A DNA stretch of 64,000 nucleotides, taken from Ulva prolifera. Lineage: Eukaryota; Chlorophyta; Ulvophyceae; Ulvales; Ulvaceae. The translations under genes and the position numbers were made by a program. The stretch covers positions 12,111,373-12,175,372 of the forward strand of contig CM041197.1 of the NCBI GenBank assembly GCA_023078555.1, given 5' to 3'. The notes under the pieces are model-generated. The model saw nothing but the letters and a program-made list of their open reading frames with translations, searched no databases and was not told the DNA's origin. Shown piece after piece: positions 36,746-50,020 of this stretch. Every line of letters begins with the position of its first letter. The stretch's first letter is position 1.

Positions 36746-39700
36746 CCCGAGCAGTGTACGTAAGTCCCGAGCACCATACATAAGTCGCTAGCAGTGTACG
36801 TACGTCCCTAGCAGTGTACGTAAGTCCCGAGCACCATACATAATTCCCGAGCACTGTACGTAAACCCGTGCACCATACGCACGTCCCGAGCAGCGTACGT
36901 AAACCCGTGCACCATACGAACGTCCCGAGCAGCGTACGTAAGTCCCGAGCACCATACATAAGTCCCGAGCACTGTACGTAAACCCGTGCACCATACGCAC
37001 GTCCCGAGCAGCGTACGTAAGTCCCGAGCACCATACGCACGTCCCGAGCACCACACGTAAGTCACGAGCACCATACATAAGTCCCTAGCAGTGTACGTAA
37101 GTCCCGAGCACCATACATAAGTCCCGAGCAGTGTACGTAAGTCCCGAGCAGTGTACATAAGTCCCGAGCAGTGTACGCAAGTCCCGAGCAGTGTACGTAA
37201 GTCCCGAGCAGTGTACGTAAGTCCCGAACAGTGTACATAAGTCCCGAGCACCATACATAAGTCCCTAGCATTGTACGTAAGTCCCGAGCAGTGTACGTAA
37301 GTCCCGAGCAGTGTACGTAAGTCCCGAGCACCATACATAAGTCCCTAGCAGTGTACGTAAGTCCCGAGCAGTGTACATAAGTCCCGAGCAGTGTACGTAA
37401 GTCCCGAGCAGTGTACGTAAGTCCCGAGCACCATACATAAGTCCCGAGCAGTGTACGTAAGTCCCGAGCACCATACATAATTCCCGAGCACTGTACGTAA
37501 ACCCGTGCACCATACGCACGTCCCGAGCAGCGTACGTAAACCCGTGCACCATACGAACGTCCCGAGCAGCGTACGTAAGTCCCGAGCACCATACATAAGT
37601 CCCGAGCACTGTACGTAAATCCGTGCACCATACGCACGTCCCGAGCAGCGTACGTAAGTCCCGAGCACCATACATAAGTCCCGAGCAGTGTACGTAAGTC
37701 CCGAGCAGTGTACATAAGTCCCGAGCAGTGTACGCAAGTCCCGAGCAGTGTACGTAAGTCCCGAGCAGTGTACGTAAGTCCCGAACAGTGTACATAAGTC
37801 CCGAGCACCATACATAAGTCCCTAGCATTGTACGTAAGTCCCGAGCACCATACGCACGTCCCGAGCAGCGTACGTAAACCCGTGCACCATACGAACGTCC
37901 CGAGCAGCGTACGTAAGTCCCGAGCACCATACATAAGTCCCGAGCACTGTACGTAAGTCTTGAGCACCATACATAAGTCCCGAGCAGTGTACGTAAGTCC
38001 CGAGCACCATACATAAGTCCCGAGCGGTGTACGTAAGTCCCGAGCAGTGTACGTAAGTCCCGAGCACCATACATATGTCCCGAGCAGTGTACGTAAGTCC
38101 CGAGCAGTGTACATAAGTCCCGAGCACCATACATAAGTCCCTAGCATTGTACGTAAGTCCCGAGCAGTGTGCGTAAGTCCCGAGCAGTGTACGTAAGTCC
38201 CGAGCACCATACATAAGTCCCTAGCAGTGTACGTAAGTCCCGAGCACCATACATAAGTCCCTAGCATTGTACGTAAGTCCCGAGCAGTGTACGTAAGTCC
38301 CGAGCAGTGTACGTAAGTCCCGAGCACCATACATAAGTACCGAGCAGTGTACGTAAGTCCCGAGCAGTGTACATAAGTCCCGAGCACCATACATAAGTCC
38401 CTAGCAGTGTACGTAAGTCCCGAGCACCATACATAAGTCCCTAGCAGTGTACGTAAGTCCCGAGCACCATACATAAGTCCCGAGCAGTGTACGTAAGTCC
38501 CGAGCACCATACGCACGTCCCGAGCACCACACGTAAGTCACGAGCACCATACATAAGTCCCGATCAGTGTACGTAAGTCCCGAGCACCATACATAAGTCC
38601 CGAGCAGTGTACGTAAGTCCCGAGCAGTGTACGTAAGTCCCGAGCACCATACATAAGTACCGAGCAGTGTACGTAAGTCCCGAGCAGTGTACATAAGTCC
38701 CGAGCACCATACATAAGTCCCGAGCAGTGTACGTAAGTCCCGAGCAGTGTACGTAAGTCCCGAGCAGTGTACGTAAGTCCCGAGCACCATACATAAGTAC
38801 CGAGCAGTGTACGTAAGTCCCGAGCAGTGTACATAAGTCCCGAGCACCATACATAAGTCCCTAGCATTGTACGTAAGTCCCGAGCAGTGTACATAAGTCC
38901 TGAGCAGTGCACGTAAGTCCCGAGCAGTGTACGTAAGTCCCGAGCACCATACATAAGTCCCTAGCAGTGTACGTAAGTCCCGAGCAGTGTACATAAGTCC
39001 CGAGCACCATACATAAGTCCCTAGCGGTGTACGTAAGTCCCGAGCAGTGTACATAAGTCCCGAGCACTGTACGTAAACCCGTGCACCATACGCACGTCCC
39101 GAGCAGCGTACGTAAGTCCCGAGCACCATACGCACGTCCCGAGCACCACACGTAAGTCACGAGCACCATACATAAGTCCCTAGCAGTGTACGTAAGTCCC
39201 GAGCACCATACATAAGTCCCGAGCAGTGTACGTAAGTCCCGAGCAGTGTACATAAGTCCCGAGCACCATACATAAGTCCCTAGCATTGTACGTAAGTCCC
39301 GAGCAGTGTACATAAGTCCTGAGCAGTGCACGTAAGTCCCGAGCAGTGTACGTAAGTCCCGAGCACCATACATAAGTCCCTAGCAGTGTACGTAAGTCCC
39401 GAGCAGTGTACATAAGTCCCGAGCACCATACATAAGTCCCTAGCGGTGTACGTAAGTCCCGAGCAGTGTACATAAGTCCCGAGCACTGTACGTAAACCCG
39501 TGCACCATACGCACGTCCCGAGCAGCGTACGTAAGTCCCGAGCACCATACGCACGTCCCGAGCACCACACGTAAGTCACGAGCACCATACATAAGTCCCT
39601 AGCAGTGTACGTAAGTCCCGAGCACCATACATAAGTCCCGAGCAGTGTACGTAAGTCCCGAGCAGTGTACATAAGTCCCGAGCAGTGTACGCAAGTCCCG

Positions 39701-40899
39701 AGCAGTGTACGTAAGTCCCGAGCAGTGTACGTAAGTCCCGAGCAGTGTACGTAAGTCCCGAGCACCATACATAAGTCCCGAGCAGTGTACGTAAGTCCCG
39801 AGCAGTGTACGTAAGTCCCGAGCACCATACATAAGTCCCGAGCAGTGTACGTAAGTCCCGAGCACCATACATAAGTCCCTAGCATTGTACGTAAGTCCCG
39901 AGCAGTGTACGTAAGTCCCGAGCAGTGTACGTAAGTCCCGAGCACCATACATAAGTACCGAGCACCATACATAAGTCCCTAGCATTGTACGTAAGTCCCG
40001 AGCAGTGTACGTAAGTCCCGAGCAGTGTACGTAAGTCCCGAGCACCATACATAAGTCCCTAGCAGTGTACGTAAGTCCCGAGCAGTGTACATAAGTCCCG
40101 AGCAGTGTACGTAAGTCCCGAGCAGTGTACGTAAGTCCCGAGCACCATACATAAGTCCCGAGCAGTGTACGTAAGTCCCGAGCACCATACATAAGTCCCG
40201 AGCATTGTACGTAAGTCCCGAGCACCATACGTAAGTCCCGAGCAGTGTACGTAAGTCCCGAGCAGTGTACGTAAGCCCCGAGCACCATACATAAGTCCCG
40301 AGCAGTGTACGTAAGTCCCGAGCAGTGTACATAAGTCCCGAGCACCATACATAAGTCCCTAGCATTGTACGTAAGTCCCGAGCAGTGTACGTAAGTCCCG
40401 AGCAGTGTACGTAAGTCCCGAGCACCATACATAAGTACCGAGCAGTGTACGTAAGTCCCGAGCAGTGTACATAAGTCCCGAGCACCATACATAAGTCCCT
40501 AGCAGTGTACGTAAGTCCCGAGCACCATACATAAGTCCCTAGCAGTGTACGTAAGTCCCGAGCACCATACATAAGTCCCGAGCAGTGTACGTAAGTCCCG
40601 AGCACCATACATAAGTCGCTAGCAGTGTACGTACGTCCCGAGCAGTGTACGTAAGTCCCGAACAGTGTACGTAAGTCCCGAGCAGTGTACGTAAGTCCCG
40701 AGCACCATACATAAGTCCCAAGCAGTGTACGTAAGTCCCGAGCAGTGTACATAAGTCCCGAGCAGTGTACATAAGTCCCGAGCACCATACATAAGTCCCT
40801 AGCAGTGTACGTAAGTCCCGAGCACCATACATAAGTCCCTAGCAGTGTACGTAAGTCCCGAGCACCATACATAAGTCCCGAGCAGTGTACGTAAGTCCC

Positions 40900-43800
40900 G
40901 AGCACCATACATAAGTCGCTAGCAGTGTACGTACGTCCCGTGCAGTGTACGTAAGTCCCGAGCAGTGTACGTAAGTCCCGAGCAGTGTACGTAAGTCCCG
41001 AGCACCATACATAAGTCCCTAGCAGTGTACGTAAGTCCCGAGCAGTGTACATAAGTCCCGAGCAGTGTACGTAAGTCCCGAGCACCATACATAAGACCCG
41101 AGCAGTGTACGTAAGTCCCGAGCACCATACATAAGTCGCTAGCAGTGTACGTACGTCCCGTGCAGTGTACGTAAGTCCCGAGCAGTGTACGTAAGTCCCG
41201 AGCAGTGTACGTAAGTCCCGAGCACCATACATAAGTCCCTAGCAGTGTACGTAAGTCCCGAGCAGTGTACATAAGTCCCGAGCAGTGTACGTAAGTCCCG
41301 AGCACCATACATAAGTCCCGAGCAGTGTACGTAAGTCCCGAGCACCATACATAAGTCCCTAGCAGTGTACGTAAGTCCCGAGCAGTGTACATAAGTCCCG
41401 AGCAGTGTACATAAGTCCCGAGCACCATACATAAGTCCCTAGCAGTGTACGTAAGTCCCGAGCACCATACATAAGTCCCTAGCAGTGTACGTAAGTCCCG
41501 AGCACCATACATAAGTCCCGAGCAGTGTACGTAAGTCCCGAGCACCATACATAAGTCGCTAGCAGTGTACGTACGTCCCGTGCAGTGTACATAAGTCCCG
41601 AGCAGTGCACGTAAGTCCCGAGCAGTGTACGTAAGTCCCGAGCACCATACATAAGTCCCTAGCAGTGTACGTAAGTCCCGAGCACCATACATAAGTCCCG
41701 AGCAGTGTACGTAAGTCCCGAGCACCATACATAAGTACCGAGCAGTGTACGTAAGTCCCGAGCAGTGTACGTATGTCCCGAGCAGTGTACATAAGTCCCG
41801 AGCAGTGTACGTAAGTCCCGAGCAGTGTACGTAAGTCCCGAGCAGTGTACGTAAGTCCCGAGCACCATACATAAGTACCGAGCAGTGTACGTAAGTCCCG
41901 AGCAGTGTACATAAGTCCCGAGCACCATACATAAGTCCCTAGCATTGTACGTAAGTCCCGAGCAGTGTACATAAGTCCCGAGCAGTGCACGTAAGTCCCG
42001 AGCAGTGTACGTAAGTCCCGAGCACCATACATAAGTCCCTAGCAGTGTACGTAAGTCCCGAGCACCATACATAAGTCCCGAGCATTGTACGCAAGTCCCC
42101 AGCACCATACGTAAGTCCCGAGCAGTGTACGTAAGTCCCGAGCAGTGTACGTAAGTCCCGAGCACCATACATAAGTCCCGAGCATTGTACGTAAGTCCCG
42201 AGCACCATACGTAAGTCCCGAGCAGTGTACGTAAGTCCCGAGCAGTGTACGTAAGTCCCGAGCACCATACATAAGTCCCAAGCTGTGTACGTAAGTCCCG
42301 AGCAGTGTACATAAGTCCCGAGCACCATACATAAGTCCCTAGCGGTGTACGTAAGTCCCGAGCAGTGTACATAAGTCCCGAGCAGTGTACGTAAGTCCCG
42401 AGCACCATACATAAGTCCCGAGCAGTGTACGTAAGTCCCGAGCACCATACATAAGTCTTGAGCACTGTACGTAAGTCCCGAGCACCATACATAAGTCCCG
42501 AGCAGTGTACGTAAGTCCCGAGCAGTGTACGTAAGTCCCGAGCACCATACATAAGTACCGAGCAGTGTACGTAAGTCCCGAGCAGTGTACATAAGTCCCG
42601 ATCACAATACATAAGTCCCTAGCATTGTACGTAAGTCCCGAGCAGTGTACGTAAGTCCCGAGCAGTGTACGTAAGTCCCGAGCACCATACATAAGTCCCT
42701 AGCAGTGTACGTAAGTCCCGAGCAGTGTACATAAGTCCCGAGCAGTGTACGTAAGTCCCGAGCAGTGTACGTAAGTCCCGAGCACCATACATAAGTCCCG
42801 AGCAGTGTACGTAAGTCCCGAGCACCATACATAAGTCCCGAGCATTGTACGTAAGTCCCGAGCACCATACGTAAGTCCCGAGCAGTGTACGTAAGTCCCG
42901 AGCAGTGTACGTAAGCCCCGAGCACCATACATAAGTACCGAGCAGTGTACGTAAGTCCCCAGCAGTGTACATAAGTCCCGAGCACCATACATAAGTCCCT
43001 AGCATTGTACGTAAGTCCCGAGCAGTGTACGTAAGTCCCGAGCACCATACATAAGTCCCGAGCAGTGTACGTAAGTCCCGAGCACCATACATAAGTCCCG
43101 AGCATTGTACGTAAGTCCCGAGCACCATACGTAAGTCCCGAGCAGTGTACGTAAGTCCCGAGCAGTGTACGTAAGCCCCGAGCACCATACATAAGTACCG
43201 AGCAGTGTACGTAAGTCCCCAGCAGTGTACATAAGTCCCGAGCACCATACATAAGTCCCTAGCATTGTACGTAAGTCCCGAGCAGTGTACGTAAGTCCCG
43301 AGCAGTGTACATAAGTCCCGAGCACCTTACATAAGTCCCTAGCATTGTACGTAAGTCCCGAGCAGTGTACGTAAGTCCCGAGCAGTGTACGTAAGTCCCG
43401 AGCACCATACATAAGTACCGAGCAGTGTACGTAAGTCCCGAGCAGTGTACATAAGTCCCGAGCACCATACATAAGTCCCTAGCAGTGTACGTAAGTCCCG
43501 AGCACCATACATAAGTCCCTAGCAGTGTACGTAAGTCCCGAGCACCATACATAAGTCCCGAGCAGTGTACGTAAGTCCCGAGCACCATACATAAGTCGCT
43601 AGCAGTGTACGTACGTCCCGAGCAGTGTACGTAAGTCCCGAGCAGTGTACGTAAGTCCCGAGCAGTGTACGCAAGTCCCGAGCACCATACATAAGTCCCT
43701 AGCAGTGTACGTAAGTCCCGAGCAGTGTACATAAGTCCCGAGCAGTGTACATAAGTCCCGAGCACCATACATAAGTCCCTAGCAGTGTACGTAAGTCCCG

Positions 43801-44730
43801 AGCACCATACATAAGTCCCTAGCAGTGTACGTAAGTCCCGAGCACCATACATAAGTCCCGAGCAGTGTACGTAAGTCCCGAGCACCATACATAAGTCGCT
43901 AGCAGTGTACGTACGTCCCGTGCAGTGTACGTAAGTCCCGAGCAGTGTACGTAAGTCCCGAGCAGTGTACGTAAGTCCCGAGCACCATACATAAGTCCCT
44001 AGCAGTGTACGTAAGTCCCGAGCAGTGTACATAAGTCCCGAGCAGTGTACGTAAGTCCCGAGCAGTGTACGTAAGTCCCGAGCAGTGTACGTAAGTCCCG
44101 AGCACCATACATAAGTCCCTAGCAGTGTACGTAAGTCCCGAGCACCATACATAAGTCCCGAGCAGTGTACGTAAGTCCCGAGCACCATACATAATTCCCG
44201 AGCACTGTACGTAAACCCGTGCACCATACGCACGTCCCGAGCAGCGTACGTAAACCCGTGCACCATACGAACGTCCCGAGCAGCGTACGTAAGTCCCGAG
44301 CACCATACATAAGTCCCGAGCACTGTACGTAAACCCGTGCACCATACGCACGTCCCGAGCAGCGTACGTAAGTCCCGAGCACCATACGCACGTCCCGAGC
44401 ACCACACGTAAGTCACGAGCACCATACATAAGTCCCTAGCAGTGTACATAAGTCCCGAGCACCATACATAAGTCCCGAGCAGTGTACGTAAGTCCCGAGC
44501 AGTGTACATAAGTCCCGAGCAGTGTACGCAAGTCCCGAGCAGTGTACGTAAGTCCCGAGCAGTGTACGTAAGTCCCGAGCACCATACATAAGTACCGAGC
44601 AGTGTACGTAAGTCCCGAGCAGTGTACGTAAGTCCCGAGCACCATACATAAGTCCCTAGCATTGTACGTAAGTCCCAAGCAGTGTACGTAAGTCCCGAGC
44701 AGTGTACGTAAGTCCCGAGCACCATACATA
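40900..44730. repeat. satellite segment duplicated about 10.6 kb downstream (first copy)
   Basis: The unit order here recurs at about 51,520-55,350. Matching landmarks are 40,919 with 51,541 (offset 10,622), 41,559 with 52,061 (10,502), 42,339 with 53,061 (10,722), 43,899 with 54,521 (10,622) and 44,436 with 55,058 (10,622). Offsets differ by whole 20-bp multiples, so the copies differ by gain or loss of unit blocks. The 19-bp composite at 44,195 is included. Confidence 0.75.
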
Positions 44731-47700
44731 AGTCCCTAGCAGTGTACGTAAGTCCCGAGCAGTGTACATAAGTCCCGAGCAGTGTACGTAAGTCCCGAGC
44801 AGTGTACGTAAGTCCCGAGCAGTGTACGTAAGTCCCGAGCAGTGTACATAAGTCCCGAGCACCATACATAAGTCCCGAGCAGTGTACGTAAGTCCCGAGC
44901 ACCATACATAATTCCCGAGCACTGTACGTAAACCCGTGCACCATACGCACGTCCCGAGCAGCGTACGTAAACCCGTGCACCATACGAACGTCCCGAGCAG
45001 CGTACGTAAGTCCCGAGCACCATACATAAGTCCCGAGCACTGTACGTAAACCCGTGCACCATACGCACGTCCCGAGCAGCGTACGTAAGTCCCGAGCACC
45101 ATACGCACGTCCCGAGCACCACACGTAAGTCACGAGCACCATACATAAGTCCCTAGCAGTGTACATAAGTCCCGAGCACCATACATAAGTCCCGAGCAGT
45201 GTACGTAAGTCCCGAGCAGTGTACATAAGTCCCGAGCAGTGTACGTAAGTCCCGAGCAGTGTACGTAAGTCCCGAGCAGTGTACGTAAGTCCCGAGCACC
45301 ATACATAAGTCCCTAGCAGTGTACGTAAGTCCCGAGCAGTGTACATAAGTCCCGAGCAGTGTACGTAAGTCCCGAGCAGTGTACGTAAGTCCCGAGCAGT
45401 GTACGTAAGTCCCGAGCACCATACATAAGTACCGAGCAGTGTACGTAAGTCCCGAGCAGTGTACGTAAGTCCCGAGCACCATACATAAGTCCCTAGCATT
45501 GTACGTAAGTCCCGAGCAGTGTACGTAAGTCCCGAGCAGTGTACGTAAGTCCCGAGCACCATACATAAGTCCCTAGCAGTGTACGTAAGTCCCGAGCAGT
45601 GTACATAAGTCCCGAGCAGTGTACGTAAGTCCCGAGCAGTGTACGTAAGTCCCGAGCAGTGTACATAAGTCCCGAGCACCATACATAAGTCCCTAGCATT
45701 GTACGTAAGTCCCGAGCAGTGTACATAAGTCCCGAGCAGTGTACGTAAGTCCCGAGCAGTGTACGTAAGTCCCGAGCACCATACATAAGTCCCTAGCAGT
45801 GTACGTAAACCCGTGCACCATACGCACGTCCCGAGCAGCGTACGTAAACCCGTGCACCATACGAACGTCCCGAGCAGCGTACGTAAGTCCCGAGCACCAT
45901 ACATAAGTCCCGAGCACTGTACGTAAACCCGTGCACCATACGCACGTCCCGAGCAGCGTACGTAAGTCCCGAGCACCATACGCACGTCCCGAGCACCACA
46001 CGTAAGTCACGAGCACCATACATAAGTCCCTAGCAGTGTACATAAGTCCCGAGCACCATACATAAGTCCCGAGCAGTGTACGTAAGTCCCGAGCAGTGTA
46101 CATAAGTCCCGAGCAGTGTACGCAAGTCCCGAGCACCATACATAAGTACCGAGCAGTGTACGTAAGTCCCGAGCAGTGTACGTAAGTCCCGAGCACCATA
46201 CATAAGTCCCTAGCATTGTACGTAAGTCCCAAGCAGTGTACGTAAGTCCCGAGCAGTGTACGTAAGTCCCGAGCACCATACATAAGTCCCTAGCAGTGTA
46301 CGTAAGTCCCGAGCAGTGTACATAAGTCCCGAGCAGTGTACGTAAGTCCCGAGCAGTGTACGTAAGTCCCGAGCAGTGTACGTAAGTCCCGAGCAGTGTA
46401 CATAAGTCCCGAGCACCATACATAAGTCCCGAGCAGTGTACGTAAGTCCCGAGCACCATACATAATTCCCGAGCACTGTACGTAAACCCGTGCACCATAC
46501 GCACGTCCCGAGCAGCGTACGTAAACCCGTGCACCATACGAACGTCCCGAGCAGCGTACGTAAGTCCCGAGCACCATACATAAGTCCCGAGCACTGTACG
46601 TAAACCCGTGCACCATACGCACGTCCCGAGCAGCGTACGTAAGTCCCGAGCACCATACGCACGTCCCGAGCACCACACGTAAGTCACGAGCACCATACAT
46701 AAGTCCCTAGCAGTGTACATAAGTCCCGAGCACCATACATAAGTCCCGAGCAGTGTACGTAAGTCCCGAGCAGTGTACATAAGTCCCGAGCAGTGTACGT
46801 AAGTCCCGAGCAGTGTACGTAAGTCCCGAGCAGTGTACGTAAGTCCCGAGCACCATACATAAGTCCCTAGCAGTGTACGTAAGTCCCGAGCAGTGTACAT
46901 AAGTCCCGAGCAGTGTACGTAAGTCCCGAGCAGTGTACGTAAGTCCCGAGCAGTGTACGTAAGTCCCGAGCACCATACATAAGTACCGAGCAGTGTACGT
47001 AAGTCCCGAGCAGTGTACGTAAGTCCCGAGCACCATACATAAGTCCCTAGCATTGTACGTAAGTCCCGAGCAGTGTACGTAAGTCCCGAGCAGTGTACGT
47101 AAGTCCCGAGCACCATACATAAGTCCCTAGCAGTGTACGTAAGTCCCGAGCAGTGTACATAAGTCCCGAGCAGTGTACGTAAGTCCCGAGCAGTGTACGT
47201 AAGTCCCGAGCAGTGTACATAAGTCCCGAGCACCATACATAAGTCCCTAGCATTGTACGTAAGTCCCGAGCAGTGTACATAAGTCCCGAGCAGTGTACGT
47301 AAGTCCCGAGCAGTGTACGTAAGTCCCGAGCACCATACATAAGTCCCTAGCAGTGTACGTAAACCCGTGCACCATACGCACGTCCCGAGCAGCGTACGTA
47401 AACCCGTGCACCATACGAACGTCCCGAGCAGCGTACGTAAGTCCCGAGCACCATACATAAGTCCCGAGCACTGTACGTAAACCCGTGCACCATACGCACG
47501 TCCCGAGCAGCGTACGTAAGTCCCGAGCACCATACGCACGTCCCGAGCACCACACGTAAGTCACGAGCACCATACATAAGTCCCTAGCAGTGTACATAAG
47601 TCCCGAGCACCATACATAAGTCCCGAGCAGTGTACGTAAGTCCCGAGCAGTGTACATAAGTCCCGAGCAGTGTACGCAAGTCCCGAGCACCATACATAAG

Positions 47701-48914
47701 TACCGAGCAGTGTACGTAAGTCCCGAGCAGTGTACGTAAGTCCCGAGCACCATACATAAGTCCCTAGCATTGTACGTAAGTCCCAAGCAGTGTACGTAAG
47801 TCCCGAGCAGTGTACGTAAGTCCCGAGCACCATACATAAGTCCCTAGCAGTGTACGTAAGTCCCGAGCAGTGTACATAAGTCCCGAGCAGTGTACGTAAG
47901 TCCCGAGCAGTGTACGTAAGTCCCGAGCAGTGTACGTAAGTCCCGAGCAGTGTACATAAGTCCCGAGCACCATACATAAGTCCCGAGCAGTGTACGTAAG
48001 TCCCGAGCACCATACATAATTCCCGAGCACTGTACGTAAACCCGTGCACCATACGCACGTCCCGAGCAGCGTACGTAAACCCGTGCACCATACGAACGTC
48101 CCGAGCAGCGTACGTAAGTCCCGAGCACCATACATAAGTCCCGAGCACTGTACGTAAACCCGTGCACCATACGCACGTCCCGAGCAGCGTACGTAAGTCC
48201 CGAGCACCATACGCACGTCCCGAGCACCACACGTAAGTCACGAGCACCATACATAAGTCCCTAGCAGTGTACATAAGTCCCGAGCACCATACATAAGTCC
48301 CGAGCAGTGTACGTAAGTCCCGAGCAGTGTACATAAGTCCCGAGCAGTGTACGTAAGTCCCGAGCAGTGTACGTAAGTCCCGAGCAGTGTACGTAAGTCC
48401 CGAGCACCATACATAAGTCCCTAGCAGTGTACGTAAGTCCCGAGCAGTGTACATAAGTCCCGAGCAGTGTACGTAAGTCCCGAGCAGTGTACGTAAGTCC
48501 CGAGCAGTGTACGTAAGTCCCGAGCACCATACATAAGTACCGAGCAGTGTACGTAAGTCCCGAGCAGTGTACGTAAGTCCCGAGCACCATACATAAGTCC
48601 CTAGCATTGTACGTAAGTCCCGAGCAGTGTACGTAAGTCCCGAGCAGTGTACGTAAGTCCCGAGCACCATACATAAGTCCCTAGCAGTGTACGTAAGTCC
48701 CGAGCAGTGTACATAAGTCCCGAGCAGTGTACGTAAGTCCCGAGCAGTGTACGTAAGTCCCGAGCAGTGTACATAAGTCCCGAGCACCATACATAAGTCC
48801 CTAGCATTGTACGTAAGTCCCGAGCAGTGTACATAAGTCCCGAGCAGTGTACGTAAGTCCCGAGCAGTGTACGTAAGTCCCGAGCACCATACATAAGTCC
48901 CTAGCAGTGTACGT
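44575..48914. repeat. 1,554-bp higher-order repeat, about 2.8 copies
   Basis: The segment repeats at exactly 1,554 bp. The cccaagcagtg unit occurs at about 44,673, 46,227 and 47,781, and the 19-bp composites recur at 44,920/46,470/48,025 and 45,800/47,350. The period equals 78 units minus six bases, explained by six 19-bp units per period. The match starts just after the ...cgcaagt unit near 44,575 and stops near 48,914, where the expected composite is replaced by other units. The copies appear near-identical by eye. Confidence 0.88.
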
Positions 48915-50020
48915 AAGTCCCGAGCACCATACATAAGTCCCGAGCATTGTACGCAAGTCCCCAGCACCATACGTAAGTCCCGAGCAGTGTACGTAAGTCC
49001 CGAGCAGTGTACGTAAGTCCCGAGCACCATACATAAGTCCCGAGCATTGTACGTAAGTCCCGAGCACCATACGTAAGTCCCGAGCAGTGTACGTAAGTCC
49101 CGAGCAGTGTACGTAAGTCCCGAGCACCACACGTAAGTCACGAGCACCATACATAAGTCCCTAGCAGTGTACGTAAGTCCCGAGCACCATACATAAGTCC
49201 CGAGCAGTGTACGTAAGTCCCGAGCACCATACATAAGTCCCGAGCAGTGTACGTAAGTCCCGAGCAGTGTACGTAAGTCCCGAGCACCATACATAAGTCC
49301 CAAGCTGTGAACGTGAGTCCCGAGCAGTGTACATAAGTCCCGAGCACCATACATAAGTCCCTAGCAGTGTACGTAAGTCCCGAGCAGTGTACATAAGTCC
49401 CGAGCAGTGTTCATAAGTCCCGAGCAGTGTACGTAAGTCCCGAGCACCATACATAAGTCCCGAGCAGTGTACGTAAGTCCCGAGCACCATACATAAGTCC
49501 CGAGCACTGTACGTAAGTCCCGAGCACCATACATAAGTCCCGAGCAGTGTACGTAAGTCCCGAGCAGTGTACGTAAGTCCCGAGCACCATACATAAGTAC
49601 CGAGCAGTGTACGTAAGTCCCGAGCAGTGTACATAAGTCCCGAGCACTGTACGTAAGTCCCTAGCATTGTACGTAAGTCCCGAGCAGTGTACGTAAGTCC
49701 CGAGCAGTGTACGTAAGTCCCGAGCACCATACATAAGTCCCTAGCAGTGTACGTAAGTCCCGAGCAGTGTACATAAGTCCCGAGCAGTGTACGTAAGTCC
49801 CGAGCAGTGTACGTAAGTGCCGAGCACCATACATAAGTCCCTAGCAGTGTACGTAAGTCCCGAGCACCATACATAAGTCCCGAGCATTGTACGTAAGTCC
49901 CGAGCACCATACGTAAGTCCCGAGCAGTGTACGTAAGTCCCGAGCAGTGTACGTAAGTCCCGAGCACCATACATAAGTCCAGAGCATTGTACGTAAGTCC
50001 CGAGCACCATACGTAAGTCC
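48800..50020. repeat. satellite segment duplicated 6,737 bp downstream at the array end
   Basis: Unit order from about 48,800 to 49,900 recurs at about 55,540-56,500, for example 49,161 with 55,898 (offset 6,737). Shared rare units include cccccagcaccatacg near 48,960 and 55,697 and agtgccgagcacc near 49,818 and 56,195. The copies differ by unit-block deletions. The second copy abuts the array end. Confidence 0.7.
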
